Shown here piece after piece: positions 33,795 to 43,031 of a stretch of DNA of 64,000 nucleotides (the first letter of the stretch is position 1; each line of letters starts with the position of its first letter). The notes beneath the pieces were generated by a model that did not search any database, was not told where the DNA came from, and saw only the letters and a program-made list of their open reading frames with translations. The position numbers and the translations under genes were made by a program. This DNA comes from Candidatus Nyctobacter psychrophilus (lineage in GTDB: Bacteria; Vulcanimicrobiota; Vulcanimicrobiia; Vulcanimicrobiales; Vulcanimicrobiaceae), in contig JACRTY010000036.1 in assembly GCA_014305025.1 (NCBI GenBank), forward strand, positions 62,001-126,000. Reading direction: 5' to 3'.

Positions 33795-34574
33795 ATGTTG
33801 CGCGTCACGACCTTCAACGCCAACGGCATCCGGGCCGCGGCACGCAAGGGCTTCTTTACATGGCTGCGGCGCACGTCGCCCGACGTGCTATGCTTGCAAG
33901 AGACCAAAGCCCAGGAACATCAACTGCCGCCCGAGGCCCTGGATCTCGACGTATACCGTCGTTACGCGTTCGTCGACGCGCAGAAGAAAGGCTACAGTGG
34001 GGTCGCACTCTACGCGAAAGTCGAACCCGACGCGATCGTGCGGGGCCTGGGCATGCCCGACATCGACGCCGAAGGGCGCTTCGTCCGATTCGACTGGGGC
34101 GATCTGTCGATCTCGTCGTTGTACGTCCCTTCGGGGACCAGCGGCGAAGCGCGCCAAGCGATCAAAGACGGCTTCCTCGAACGCTTTCTCGGAACGCTTG
34201 CCGAGATGCGTCACGACGGACGCCGGCACATCGTGTGCGGCGACTACAACGTCGCGCACAAGGAAATCGACACGTTCGATCCGGTGCGCAACTCATACGT
34301 CACCGGCCATCTGCCGCACGAGCGCGCCTGGTTGGATGCGGTCGTCGATGAGGTTGGCTGGATCGATGCGTTTCGTGAAGTCGACCGCGAGCCGCGCCGC
34401 TACACCTGGTGGTCGAACTGGCCCGGCGCCTTCGAGCGCAATCTCGGTTGGCGCATCGACCTGCAACTGATCACGCCCAACTTGTCCGCATCCGTGCGCA
34501 GCGCCTCGATCGAGCGCAACGAACGCTTCTCCGACCACGCTCCGCTTACGGTGGCCTATGAGCTCACGCTCTAA
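33795..34574 (+). CDS. xthA: Exodeoxyribonuclease III (AP endonuclease)
   Basis: The 259-residue protein has the endonuclease/exonuclease/phosphatase motifs of the XthA subgroup: 'FNANGIRAAARKGFFTWL', 'LCLQETKAQ' with the metal-binding Glu, 'YSGVALYAK', 'IVCGDYNVAH', 'YTWWSNWPGAFERNLGWRID' and the final 'FSDHAPL'. It cuts DNA at abasic sites and removes 3' blocks in base-excision repair. Length is normal for the family. It starts with ATG and is divergent from the LigD pair. Confidence 0.95.
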   Translation: MLRVTTFNANGIRAAARKGFFTWLRRTSPDVLCLQETKAQEHQLPPEALDLDVYRRYAFVDAQKKGYSGVALYAKVEPDAIVRGLGMPDIDAEGRFVRFDWGDLSISSLYVPSGTSGEARQAIKDGFLERFLGTLAEMRHDGRRHIVCGDYNVAHKEIDTFDPVRNSYVTGHLPHERAWLDAVVDEVGWIDAFREVDREPRRYTWWSNWPGAFERNLGWRIDLQLITPNLSASVRSASIERNERFSDHAPLTVAYELTL

Positions 34575-34710
34575 ACTCGCCTCCGATACCACGTGCCCTG
34601 CGCCGTGTGCGCCGCCTCAACGTAGTCGCGCGACAGAGTCGCTGAGATCACGAAAGAGCGAGCGCTGGAGATTGCGTCACGACGTCGCGCAGGACGAAAA
34701 TGGTGCTTGG

Positions 34711-34923
34711 TCAGAAGAACGCGAAAATTCCCGGTTGCTTGATGTCCCAGTAGTCACGATACAGGGTGCCGCCGGCGTGCAGCGTTTTGGCGCCGACGAA
34801 AAAGAGTGCTTGATCTCCGGAAAACGGATCGAATAAGCGTGACGCTCCGATAACGGCAACGAGGATAACGGCCGCAGCCGAGAGCCATCGTACCGAACGA
34901 ACGCGATTGCGCGTCGCGGCCAA
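34711..34923 (-). pseudogene. Truncated N-terminus of a membrane glycosyltransferase
   Basis: A 70-codon frame (TTG 34923) reads a first membrane span ('WLSAAAVILVAVIGASRLFD') and then 'FSGDQALFFVGAKTLHAGGTL' region and 'YRDYWDIKQPGIFAFF'. That is the opening of GT39/ArnT-like mannosyltransferases (acidic 'GDQ' loop and the DxKxPG motif). A stop follows immediately. About 100 bases later, 'RDYVEAAHTAQGTWYRRR' could be the last residues of the same protein, which would mean an internal deletion; that part is weak. It follows the DUF5916 gene. Confidence 0.55.
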
Positions 34924-34930
34924 ACGGCTT

Positions 34931-37195
34931 TTACGTACCGGCGCCGCTGCCCGTGCGGAAGACGTATTTCACGATGACCCGTTGTAGCGTGGCCGTCGCC
35001 GCGGGAGTGCCGTAGTTCACGAACAACTCGCTGTCGTTACGGAAGCGACGGTGGTAACTAGCGGCGAGATTGAGACCGGGCAGGGCAAAGCCTCCTGTTC
35101 CCGAGATCGAGCGCAGCGAGACCGAGAGATTGGATTCGGGCCCCAGCGCCTCGCCGAGTGAGATGCGTCGCAACTGTTGACCATCGTGACCGCGAAGGTT
35201 CGCATCCTGCGTAGGATACGCTTCCAAGGTGCCGTCGTACTCGAGGCCGAGCGTCAATTTTTGTCCGAGCGGTCGTGACGTTGTAAACGAATACTGACGA
35301 AGATACGTTGGGCGCACGGTCCCGTCCCCGTTGAACGTTTCAAACGGCCCCCACGACGTCGCGAAGTCGTACGGCGTCGGCGTGCCGTCCTTGTAGCCGA
35401 CGCTGAAACCATGTGAGTTGAACGGTACCGTCACTCCGCCGGTGTAGCCGAGGTCGTAGCCGACGAGCGCCGTGCCGTTCCCGTACAAGCGCAACGCGCT
35501 GAACGAAGGGCCGCCGGACAGGTGCAGCAGATTCTTGAAGACGAGGTCTGCGTTGAGCTGGAAGTCCGCTTGATGAACCGCACCGGAGCCATCGCTGAGC
35601 CGGTCACCGAAGACGAACAACTCCGCGCGTTTGAGCGGACTTTGCTTGGGCGGGTTGCCGGAAAGATCGAAGAAGGCGCCGGGCCCCCTGATATCGGCGA
35701 CGTTGGTGAAGCCATCGATCGGATTCCATTTCGGCCCGATGTCACGGTACTCGGTGAACACCTCGTAATTCTGCTTGTGGACGTCGAGGAAGTCTTCGCT
35801 TTTATAGGCGAGCCGTGGGCTCGTGCCGGGGACGCTCGTTCCGTCTTCAGCGGCGTACTCTGCGGTATACACGAGCCCGTTGTGCAAATTGCGGCCGCCG
35901 ACCATTGCGTCGTACGTTACGTCGCTGTCGGCAAATGGATACGCCGTCAAGTTGCCGTCTTGATGGTGCGCCGAGACGGCATCGAAGGAGTAACCGAAGG
36001 TGCGATCCGGCAGTGAGTGTTTGAAGGCGATGACGGAATCATTGAACCCGGCGCCCTCGACGTTGAGTACGCCGATCGATTGGTTCCCGTACGTGCCTTC
36101 GATCTTTGCGCCGCGCGTGAACGGCCCGATGCCGGGCGAATAGAAGATTGCGTTCGGCGCTTGGTTGATGCCGGTCTGCGAAATCGGTGCGAAATAGTTG
36201 GCACCTTGTGCGAAGAAGGGACGGTACTCGGTAAGGTTGCGCCGGAACTCTTGCGGCGAGATCGTCTGCTGATCGACTTCTACGTTGGAGAAGTCAGGCG
36301 CGAGCGCGCCGACGAACGCAATGGTTCCAGTGAGCGGGACGTTGACGTCGAGCCCGAAGTTGCGCGTTCCCTGTGGGGCAAAGAGCTGCGTCGCGCTCTG
36401 GTAGATGTTCCGATCACCGCCGGCGCTGGCGAGTGCGTACAGTTCGGCACGGGGTTTGGGGCGAATCGCGCGGCCGCGGACTTTGATGCCGTCGACGTAC
36501 GGCCAGAAGCGCGCGTCGCCGAACTGCGGAAAGCCATTGCCCCCGGCATCGCTCATCAGCGGATCGTAGGCCCACGTCTCGTTCTCGTTGAGGGCGGCGA
36601 TGTGGCGCACGATGTTCACCCGCCAGCGTTGCACGGGCGCGTTCTGCGTGCGCAGGACGGCGAAGGGAATGACGAGCAGGGCGTCCCAATTGCCGTTCTG
36701 CGTCGCGGCGAGCGCGGTCCAGAACGGGTTATAGCGAGACGATTCGGCGGCTTGCTGGTAACGAACGCCGCGCGGCGTCACCTCGAAATAGTAGGCCTGG
36801 CCGTTTCCGGTCGTGTCGATGCCGACGCCGGCAAAGTCGTCCAGACCGAAGCCGACGTTGTTCGTCGTCTGCGTCGTGACGATGGGTGTCCCGCGCTGTT
36901 CGCAGTGAATGGCGACGTAAACGTTTGAGCCGTCGAACAGGATGCGGGCGATCGTCGCGTACCGCGCCTGCGTTCGCGTCGTCAATGTCTCGAAGGTGGT
37001 GATCGGCTTGGCGTTCGTCCAAGGCATCGTCGTGAAGTCGAGTGTCAGCGCCGGCGCCGATGCCACGACGAGCGCCGGGTACGTGTCATTCGGGGTCGCA
37101 ATGGCAAACGCTGGTTGCGGCGCGACGGCCCCGGCGATGACGCATAACGCAGCGGCAGGCGCAAGAAAAAATCGGCGGCTGAGCGGGCGACTCAC
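34931..37195 (-). CDS. DUF5916-type outer-membrane protein (second copy)
   Basis: The 754-residue protein begins with a signal peptide ('FFLAPAAALCVIAGAVAPQP', cleaved after 'AFA') and an N-terminal CBM9/DOMON-like domain ('FDGSNVYVAIHCEQRGTP', 'GLDDFAGVGIDTTGNGQAYY'). The long barrel part shares 'PDFSNVEVDQQTISPQEF' and 'YRPFFAQGANYF' with the protein at 10377. It ends with a beta strand ('QRVIVKYVF') near the C-terminus. GTG 37195 is the favoured start. Unlike the first copy it is not linked to a sensor pair; it precedes a truncated glycosyltransferase. Confidence 0.8.
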   Translation of the reverse strand: MSRPLSRRFFLAPAAALCVIAGAVAPQPAFAIATPNDTYPALVVASAPALTLDFTTMPWTNAKPITTFETLTTRTQARYATIARILFDGSNVYVAIHCEQRGTPIVTTQTTNNVGFGLDDFAGVGIDTTGNGQAYYFEVTPRGVRYQQAAESSRYNPFWTALAATQNGNWDALLVIPFAVLRTQNAPVQRWRVNIVRHIAALNENETWAYDPLMSDAGGNGFPQFGDARFWPYVDGIKVRGRAIRPKPRAELYALASAGGDRNIYQSATQLFAPQGTRNFGLDVNVPLTGTIAFVGALAPDFSNVEVDQQTISPQEFRRNLTEYRPFFAQGANYFAPISQTGINQAPNAIFYSPGIGPFTRGAKIEGTYGNQSIGVLNVEGAGFNDSVIAFKHSLPDRTFGYSFDAVSAHHQDGNLTAYPFADSDVTYDAMVGGRNLHNGLVYTAEYAAEDGTSVPGTSPRLAYKSEDFLDVHKQNYEVFTEYRDIGPKWNPIDGFTNVADIRGPGAFFDLSGNPPKQSPLKRAELFVFGDRLSDGSGAVHQADFQLNADLVFKNLLHLSGGPSFSALRLYGNGTALVGYDLGYTGGVTVPFNSHGFSVGYKDGTPTPYDFATSWGPFETFNGDGTVRPTYLRQYSFTTSRPLGQKLTLGLEYDGTLEAYPTQDANLRGHDGQQLRRISLGEALGPESNLSVSLRSISGTGGFALPGLNLAASYHRRFRNDSELFVNYGTPAATATLQRVIVKYVFRTGSGAGT

Positions 37196-37281
37196 GCCGC
37201 AACGTACCGGTAGGGCGCTCCATTGTTTCACGCTGCACACGGTGGCCCCGCGATATTGGCCCTGCGTTTAGTAACCGCGGG

Positions 37282-40050
37282 CTACGATTCGGCCCCTGAG
37301 CCGTTGGCGGCGCCGGCTTCGGTGAGCGCTGCGTAGGCGCTGAGTTCCGCGCGTGAGGAGATGCCCAGCTTTCTATACACGGCACCGAGATGTTTTTCCA
37401 CCGTCTTGTGGCTGATTGACAACGTGCGGCCGATCTGGAGGTTCGACTGCCCGCGCGTAACGAGGGCGGCGATTGCGCGCTCACGCTTCGAGAGCCGGTC
37501 GCGCTCCGATGCCGGTGTCCGCATTCCGTTTGATGAATCGAGCGTTTTCGCGGGCTCGGGCTCGAGGCGCCCTACATCGTACGTCGCGCCGCAGTGGCGA
37601 TAGATCTCAAGCGCCGCCGCGGGCTCTCCGGCGAGTTCCAGAGCCGCCGCTTCGAGTAGCGGAAACCCCAGCCGTCGCAGCCCGGCTGCGGCATGTTGCG
37701 CGAGCGCAATGGCGGCGTCGGTGCGTCGCTCGCGCTCTGCGACGAGGGCATCGAAGAGCGACAGGGCGTAACGCTCGACCAGTTCGGTCGGCGCGTCGGC
37801 AGCACGTTGAAGAATGGTGCGAGCCCGCGGGAAGTCTTGCGTCGCCCCGTAGCGCGCGACCGCAACCATTGTGAGTACGTGGCCGCGAGGGCGTTCACCG
37901 ATAGACAACGCCTCGTGAAGCAACGCTCGTGCATCTTGCAACCGTCCACGTCGGACCATTATCTCGGCGTATCCCGCGCCGCACAGAAAAGCCGTAAACG
38001 ATGAAGCCGCTCCCTCCAGCCGGTCGAACCAATACGCGGTCAATACCGGATCGTCGAGATGTGCTGCCACAACCGAGCCCCACGCGGCAGCATGCGCGAT
38101 CGTTATCTGGTTGTCGGTTGGAATGGCGCGCACGACATCGAGATCAGCTTTCGCACCGGCGAGGTTCCCGCGCAGGAGGCGACAAAAAGCTGACACGGCA
38201 TGCGCCGAGGCTTCGCCGTGGCGGGTACACTCTGCGCGCGCACTGTCGATGGCTAGGCCGATATCACGCTCGGCATCCTCGTGCAATCCCAGCAGGGCGT
38301 AGCAGAAGGCGCCATTGTAGTATACCGATGCTACCAGACCCGTACCACCCATTCGTCGCGCCGCTGCTAGCCACAGCGCATGTTCGGCGCGATAACGTTC
38401 CGCATCGCCCATCACCATCGCGAGCCATGCCACAACGTTATGAAACCGAAAGTCGATCTCCGGGACCGTCTCAATGGCACGGCGATCGACGTGCGCCAGA
38501 TGGTGGATCGTTTCATCCGGTTCATAGAACGTGATCGTCAGCCAGGCGATGCCCAGGTGCACTCGGCTGCGCGAGACGAAGTCGGAGTGATCAAGCCGTT
38601 CTAGCATCGCCTCGAGTGCCGCCGTCGGGTGAGTATCCCTGCCGGTGTAGCGTTGGACGGCCTCACGCACCAAGCACGTCGCCTCACGTTCGGAATCGCC
38701 GAGCGCTCGAAAGATCGCGGCAGCTTGAGCATACGCGCTTAGCGCCGCATCGTGGAACGACATGGCTAGCCGGCGATCCGCTATTTTCTCGAAGAGCCTG
38801 CCGCGCTGCAGGCACACGGGTTCGACGGTGTCGAGCGCACGTTGGAAAAACCTGATGGCATCGTCGTGAGCGTGAACGGCACCGGCAGCATCGCCCGCCA
38901 GTTCGTTATAGCGTACGGAGTTGGCGGCGTCTCCCGCCGCCCACCAATGGTACGCTAAACTCTCAATCGATCGCTGCTCTGCAGGCACGTTTTCGAGCGC
39001 GACGGCGATCGTGTGATGAAGCGGCCGGAGCTGGGCCGTCAGGAAATCTGCGTAAATCGCCTCGCGCGTCAAGGCATGGCGGAAACGAAAAAGGGTCGGC
39101 GATTCTTCTTTGATCAGCTGGAAATCGCGCGCTCGTTGCAGCGCCGGCAGCAGGGATGCGGTATCAGTCCCAAGCGTCCGTGCCAGAAGATCGAGATCGA
39201 AGCTGCGGCCGATGACCGCCGCCTGTGCCAACACTTTGTGTTCGCTTTCATCCAGCGGCCGCAGACGCTCCAACAGCGTTGCGCGGACGGTGGTTGGGAG
39301 AGCCGTCGCGTCGGACGTACGCGCGAGGCCTCGCCGTTCGACGGCGCTCTTGAGCAGCTCTTCGGTAAAGAACGGGTTCCCTTCGCCGGTAAGGGCGACG
39401 GCGCGCCGCGTTTCGTCCGCGAGTTCAAACCCTTCCAAAGCCGTGTCAATGAACGCGTGCAACTCCGGGCCTGCCAGCGCCGCGAGTTCCACGCGCTCGG
39501 TGCGTGTGCCGCTTACGAGCTTCGCGAGTCCGGCATAAGCGGGATGTCCGGAGTGGACCTCCTCCGGCCGAAGCGACGCGATGATGAGCAGCCGCATCGC
39601 TGCGAGTTTTGGGCTGAGGTATGCAAGTAGCTCGATGGTAGCGGCGTCCGCCCAGTGCAGGTCCTCGATGACGGCGACAGTCGCACTCTTGCGCGCGGCG
39701 CGCGCAAACGTGTCGGTGATCACGTTGAACTGCTCGTGCCGCGAAGCGGCCGGAGCCAAGTCGCCGACGGCAGGATCCAAACGAGAAATCACATCCAGGA
39801 CCGGCCCATACGGGCGCTGCGCGAACTGCAAACATGCGCCCTGTCCGATGCGCCACCGCGAGGTCGCAAGCAAGGAACAGAATTCCGCGATCAGTCGTGA
39901 TTTGCCGACGCCGGCCTCGCCGGTGACCAGCACGATACCGCCGTGCGACGCGCCCGCTTTCCGTCGTCGCTCGTGGAGAAAGGCGAGTTCCTGACGGCGT
40001 CCGATGAACGCTCGGCAGAGGACAGGCCGAAAGATCACGAGCGAGTGCAA
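37282..40050 (-). CDS. Large ATP-binding LuxR-type (LAL/MalT-like) regulator
   Basis: The 922-residue protein begins with an AAA-type sensor ATPase: Walker A 'GEAGVGKS' (44-51), Walker B 'VAVIEDLHWAD' (125-135), then a winged-helix-like region ('LARTLGTDTASLLPALQ'), about 500 residues of TPR-like helices and a C-terminal LuxR helix-turn-helix ('LSKRERAIAALVTRGQ', 'ISHKTVEKHLGAVYRKLGIS'). Such proteins activate genes on binding a small ligand and ATP. The target is unknown. It is transcribed toward the second DUF5916 gene and 86 bases from its start, so it may control that gene. Confidence 0.92.
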   Translation of the reverse strand: MHSLVIFRPVLCRAFIGRRQELAFLHERRRKAGASHGGIVLVTGEAGVGKSRLIAEFCSLLATSRWRIGQGACLQFAQRPYGPVLDVISRLDPAVGDLAPAASRHEQFNVITDTFARAARKSATVAVIEDLHWADAATIELLAYLSPKLAAMRLLIIASLRPEEVHSGHPAYAGLAKLVSGTRTERVELAALAGPELHAFIDTALEGFELADETRRAVALTGEGNPFFTEELLKSAVERRGLARTSDATALPTTVRATLLERLRPLDESEHKVLAQAAVIGRSFDLDLLARTLGTDTASLLPALQRARDFQLIKEESPTLFRFRHALTREAIYADFLTAQLRPLHHTIAVALENVPAEQRSIESLAYHWWAAGDAANSVRYNELAGDAAGAVHAHDDAIRFFQRALDTVEPVCLQRGRLFEKIADRRLAMSFHDAALSAYAQAAAIFRALGDSEREATCLVREAVQRYTGRDTHPTAALEAMLERLDHSDFVSRSRVHLGIAWLTITFYEPDETIHHLAHVDRRAIETVPEIDFRFHNVVAWLAMVMGDAERYRAEHALWLAAARRMGGTGLVASVYYNGAFCYALLGLHEDAERDIGLAIDSARAECTRHGEASAHAVSAFCRLLRGNLAGAKADLDVVRAIPTDNQITIAHAAAWGSVVAAHLDDPVLTAYWFDRLEGAASSFTAFLCGAGYAEIMVRRGRLQDARALLHEALSIGERPRGHVLTMVAVARYGATQDFPRARTILQRAADAPTELVERYALSLFDALVAERERRTDAAIALAQHAAAGLRRLGFPLLEAAALELAGEPAAALEIYRHCGATYDVGRLEPEPAKTLDSSNGMRTPASERDRLSKRERAIAALVTRGQSNLQIGRTLSISHKTVEKHLGAVYRKLGISSRAELSAYAALTEAGAANGSGAES

Positions 40051-40160
40051 ACCTGCATCTCATATCGTTCGCCGCGGAGGGTAGCCGCTCCGCGGGCTCG
40101 TTCACGTCCACGTGTTTGACGCCGCTCGGCCGCGGAACGATACCGTGATCGGAGGTAGCG

Positions 40161-40556
40161 ATGAGCACGCCTTTCACAGTCGGAACGGTCGGGCATTTCG
40201 GGCTGGCGGTGCGCGATCCGCGGGCGAGCGCGCGGTGGTACGAGCGCGTGCTGGGCATGCGCGAGGAGTTCACCTACGACGAAGGCGTGGCGGTTGGCAG
40301 CGACGGCGTCACGATTGCGCTCTTCCGCGGCGAGCCGTCACCCCAGACGATCGACCACGTGTCGTTTCATCTGCCGGATGCGGCCACGCTGCGTGCCGCG
40401 CTCGCTCACTTGAAAGCGAACGACGTCCACATCGAGGACCCCGCCGACGAGATTGGCCCTGAAGCGCCGGGTTCCCAAAATATCGGCCTGTGGTTTTACG
40501 ATCCCGACGGTTACCGACTCGAGTTCTCGGTGCTCGGCGGCGCGAAGGATCTCTGA
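40161..40556 (+). CDS. Glyoxalase/VOC-superfamily protein
   Basis: The 131-residue protein has two beta-alpha-beta-beta-beta modules: 'VGHFGLAVRDPRASARWYERV' and 'IDHVSFHLPDAATLRAAL', ending 'FYDPDGYRLEFSVLGG'. The ligand positions H (GHF), H (DHV) and E (LEF) of metal-dependent VOC enzymes are present. Substrate cannot be told; candidates include lactoylglutathione lyase-like or dioxygenase-like reactions. GGAGGT stands six bases before ATG 40161. Its 3' end overlaps the convergent tgt gene by 46 bases. Confidence 0.85.
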   Translation: MSTPFTVGTVGHFGLAVRDPRASARWYERVLGMREEFTYDEGVAVGSDGVTIALFRGEPSPQTIDHVSFHLPDAATLRAALAHLKANDVHIEDPADEIGPEAPGSQNIGLWFYDPDGYRLEFSVLGGAKDL

Positions 40557-41650
40557 AGCATCGTATCGCGATACGCGTCCCAACGCCGGTTTTCTATCGC
40601 TTCACGAACGTGCGCCATCAGTTTCGCGAACAGGGCGAGGTTGTGGTATGACAGCAGGCGTGGACCGAGCATCTCCTCAGCTCTGAAGAGATGCGAGAGA
40701 TATGCGCGGGTGTACGTCGCGCAAACCGCGCACCCGCACGTCGCATCCAGCGGCCGCGCGTCGCGCGCTAAGATGGCGTTGCGGATATTGAGATCGCCGT
40801 CGAACGTCAACGCCCGCCCATTGCGCCCGCAGCGGGTCGGATAGACGCAATCGAACAGATCGATGCCGGCGTCGACCGCGCGCAATAGATCGGGCACCGT
40901 TCCGACACCCATCAGATAGCGCGGTTTGTCGGGCGGCAAGAGAGTCGCGGTAAAGCGCGCCGTGCGGTGCAGCGCTTCGCGTCCTTCCCCCACCGATAAA
41001 CCGCCGATCGCATAACCCGGAAGGGCGAGCGCGACCAGTTCGTGCGCGCTCTGCTCGCGGGCCCGCTCATCCAGACCGCCTTGCACGATGCCGAAGAGCT
41101 GCGTCTGCGCACGTTCGCGCGCCTGCGCACAGCGCCGCGCCCAAGCGCTCGTCAAGCGCACGCTGCGCGCGATCGCCTCCCGGTCGGCGGGCAGCTTGAC
41201 GCAGACGTCGAGCGCCATCGCGACGTCGACTCCGAGCGCTTCCTGGAATGCCATGACGTTTTCGGGCGTGAACTCGTGCTCGCTCCCGTCGAGATGCGAC
41301 CGAAAGCGGACGCCGTCGTCGCAGACCTCCCGGCGTGACTCGAGCGAGAACACTTGGAAGCCGCCGCTATCGGTCAGCACGTTGCGCTCCCAGCCCATGA
41401 ACGCGTGGAGGCCGCCGAGCGCTTCGATCGTCTCGCGTCCGGGCCGCAGCCAGAGATGATACACGTTGGCGAGCACGATCCGCGTGTCGAACGCGCGCAG
41501 ATCATCGGGCGTCAGCGCCTTGACCGTGGCTGCCGTCCCGACCGGCATGAAGGCCGGCGTCTCAACGGCACCGTGCGCGAGCATGAGCGAACCGCGCCGC
41601 GCCGCGCCGTCGCGGGCGTGCAATACAAAGCCGAGCGGCGGCGCGTTCAA
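40511..41650 (-). CDS. tgt: Queuine/preQ1 tRNA-ribosyltransferase
   Basis: The 379-residue protein has the TGT motifs: 'TPAFMPVGTAATVKALTP', 'LANVYHLWLRPG', the catalytic 'TDSGGFQVFSL', 'GIVQGGLDERARE', the nucleophile-bearing 'GIDLFDCVYPTRCGRNG' and the zinc cysteines 'CGCAVC' with the later His. It swaps guanine 34 of GUN tRNAs for a queuosine precursor. The only usable start is TTG 41650, overlapping the rluD stop by four bases. It is the last gene of a ccdA-lspA-rluD-tgt operon. Confidence 0.93.
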   Translation of the reverse strand: MNAPPLGFVLHARDGAARRGSLMLAHGAVETPAFMPVGTAATVKALTPDDLRAFDTRIVLANVYHLWLRPGRETIEALGGLHAFMGWERNVLTDSGGFQVFSLESRREVCDDGVRFRSHLDGSEHEFTPENVMAFQEALGVDVAMALDVCVKLPADREAIARSVRLTSAWARRCAQARERAQTQLFGIVQGGLDERAREQSAHELVALALPGYAIGGLSVGEGREALHRTARFTATLLPPDKPRYLMGVGTVPDLLRAVDAGIDLFDCVYPTRCGRNGRALTFDGDLNIRNAILARDARPLDATCGCAVCATYTRAYLSHLFRAEEMLGPRLLSYHNLALFAKLMAHVREAIENRRWDAYRDTMLQRSFAPPSTENSSR

Positions 41651-42573
41651 GCGGAGCGGAGGGTTTCGCGGGCCGTGCGATAGTCGGCCGGCGGTTCGGT
41701 TTCGAAGACGAGCGTCGTGCCGCTTTGAGGATGCCGGAAGGCGAGTCGCCGCGCGTGTAAGGCTTGCCCCGGAAGATCGACGGCGGCATCAACGCTGCCG
41801 TAGAGGGGGTCGTTGATCAGCGGGTGGCCGAAGGCCGCCATGTGCACGCGAATCTGATGCGTGCGGCCGGTTTCCAAAACGAAGTCGAGTTCGCTTGCGT
41901 TGCGGAACGCCTCGCGTACGGCATAGTGCGTCACCGCCGGTTTGCCGTCGGGCCGCAGGGCGTGTCGCAGCCGATTGCGGGGGTCGCGGCCGAGCGCACC
42001 CTCGATCGTGCCGCGGGGATGTTCGGGAATGCCGACCACGAGCCCCACGTAGCTCCGTTCGATCGTACGGCGCATCATCTGTTTTCCGAGGGCGGTCAAC
42101 GCGGCGTCGGTTTTGGCGACGACGAGAAGCCCGGAGGTGTCGCGGTCGAGACGGTGCACCAAGCCGGCGCGCACGGGGTCACCGGGCAAGGAACCGGCAT
42201 GTGCGAGCAAGGCATTGACGAGCGTGCCGTCGCGTGCGCCGTGCGCCGGATGCGTCACCATGCCGGCGGGTTTATCAACGACCAGCAGCACGTCGTCTTC
42301 ATAGACGACGCTAAGCGCAATGGGTTCCGGCTGCGCGTCGAGCGGCGGCCGCGGCGCGATCGTGAATTCCAAGACGTCGCCTACCGACAGCAACATTGCC
42401 GGTTTGGGAAGCGCGCCGTTGAGCCGCACCGTGCCGTCGCGAATCGCTTGCGCCACGCGCCCGCGCGACGCACCGGACAGGCGGGCGATCGCAACGTCGC
42501 AGCGCGCGCCGGCTTCGGCAGCGGTGACGACGTGTCGAACGAGCGGCGGATGCCTCGGACGCGTCGCGTTCAG
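41647..42573 (-). CDS. rluD: RluD-family 23S rRNA/tRNA pseudouridine synthase
   Basis: The protein contains an S4-like RNA-binding domain ('RVAQAIRDGTVRLNG'), then the RluA/RluD catalytic motif 'GLVHRLDRDTSGLLVVAKT' with the catalytic Asp, 'LETGRTHQIRVHMA' and 'LINDPLYG'. It converts uridines in the large rRNA or tRNA to pseudouridine. No ATG, GTG or TTG lies in a sensible position; CTG 42573 overlaps the lspA stop (CTGA) in the pattern seen throughout this operon, so I use it. Longer in-frame starts inside lspA cannot be excluded. Confidence 0.88.
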   Translation of the reverse strand: MNATRPRHPPLVRHVVTAAEAGARCDVAIARLSGASRGRVAQAIRDGTVRLNGALPKPAMLLSVGDVLEFTIAPRPPLDAQPEPIALSVVYEDDVLLVVDKPAGMVTHPAHGARDGTLVNALLAHAGSLPGDPVRAGLVHRLDRDTSGLLVVAKTDAALTALGKQMMRRTIERSYVGLVVGIPEHPRGTIEGALGRDPRNRLRHALRPDGKPAVTHYAVREAFRNASELDFVLETGRTHQIRVHMAAFGHPLINDPLYGSVDAAVDLPGQALHARRLAFRHPQSGTTLVFETEPPADYRTARETLRSA

Positions 42574-43031
42574 CGGGGCGATTGCACCGGGGCCGTCGCG
42601 CGGTCGCGCTGCAGCGACGCCAGCAGCAACAGCGCGACGCCGACGGTGATGCACGAATCGGCCACGTTGAAGACCGGCCACCAGCGCAGGTCCACGAAGT
42701 CGACGACGTAGCCGTAGTGGAAGCGGTCAAGGATGTTGCCGAGCGCGCCGCCGACGATGCCGCCGAACGCGATGCGGACCAGCAGCGAGCGGGCCGCCTG
42801 CTCGCGGAACGCAAACCAAAAAACAGCCAACACGGCAAGCGCCATGCCGACGAGGAACCACGGCTGCGTTCCGAACAAGCCGAACGCGCCCGCATGGTTC
42901 TGCACGTACGTCAAATACAGCAGCCGCGGGATCGCGATGCGGCTTTCACCCGGCCCGAAGTTCGTCACGACGAGGTGCTTACTGTACTGGTCGAGCGCGA
43001 GCGCCAGTGCTGCGGCGAGCCAAAAGATCAC
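42570..43031 (-). CDS. lspA: Lipoprotein signal peptidase
   Basis: The 153-residue protein has four spans and the family motifs: 'LALALDQYSKHLVV', 'VQNHAGAFGLF', 'GGALGNILDRFHYGYVVDF' and 'FNVADSCITVGV' (with the second catalytic Asp). It cleaves prolipoprotein signals after Lgt has added the diacylglycerol. The lgt gene lies 0.8 kb away on the other strand. Start GTG 43031 overlaps the ccdA stop (GTGA). Confidence 0.93.
   Translation of the reverse strand: MIFWLAAALALALDQYSKHLVVTNFGPGESRIAIPRLLYLTYVQNHAGAFGLFGTQPWFLVGMALAVLAVFWFAFREQAARSLLVRIAFGGIVGGALGNILDRFHYGYVVDFVDLRWWPVFNVADSCITVGVALLLLASLQRDRATAPVQSPR

Noticed and set aside
35522-36928. Plus-strand ORFs inside the DUF5916 gene
   Set aside because: They are antisense shadows in GC-rich sequence; the opposite strand has the signal peptide and family motifs.
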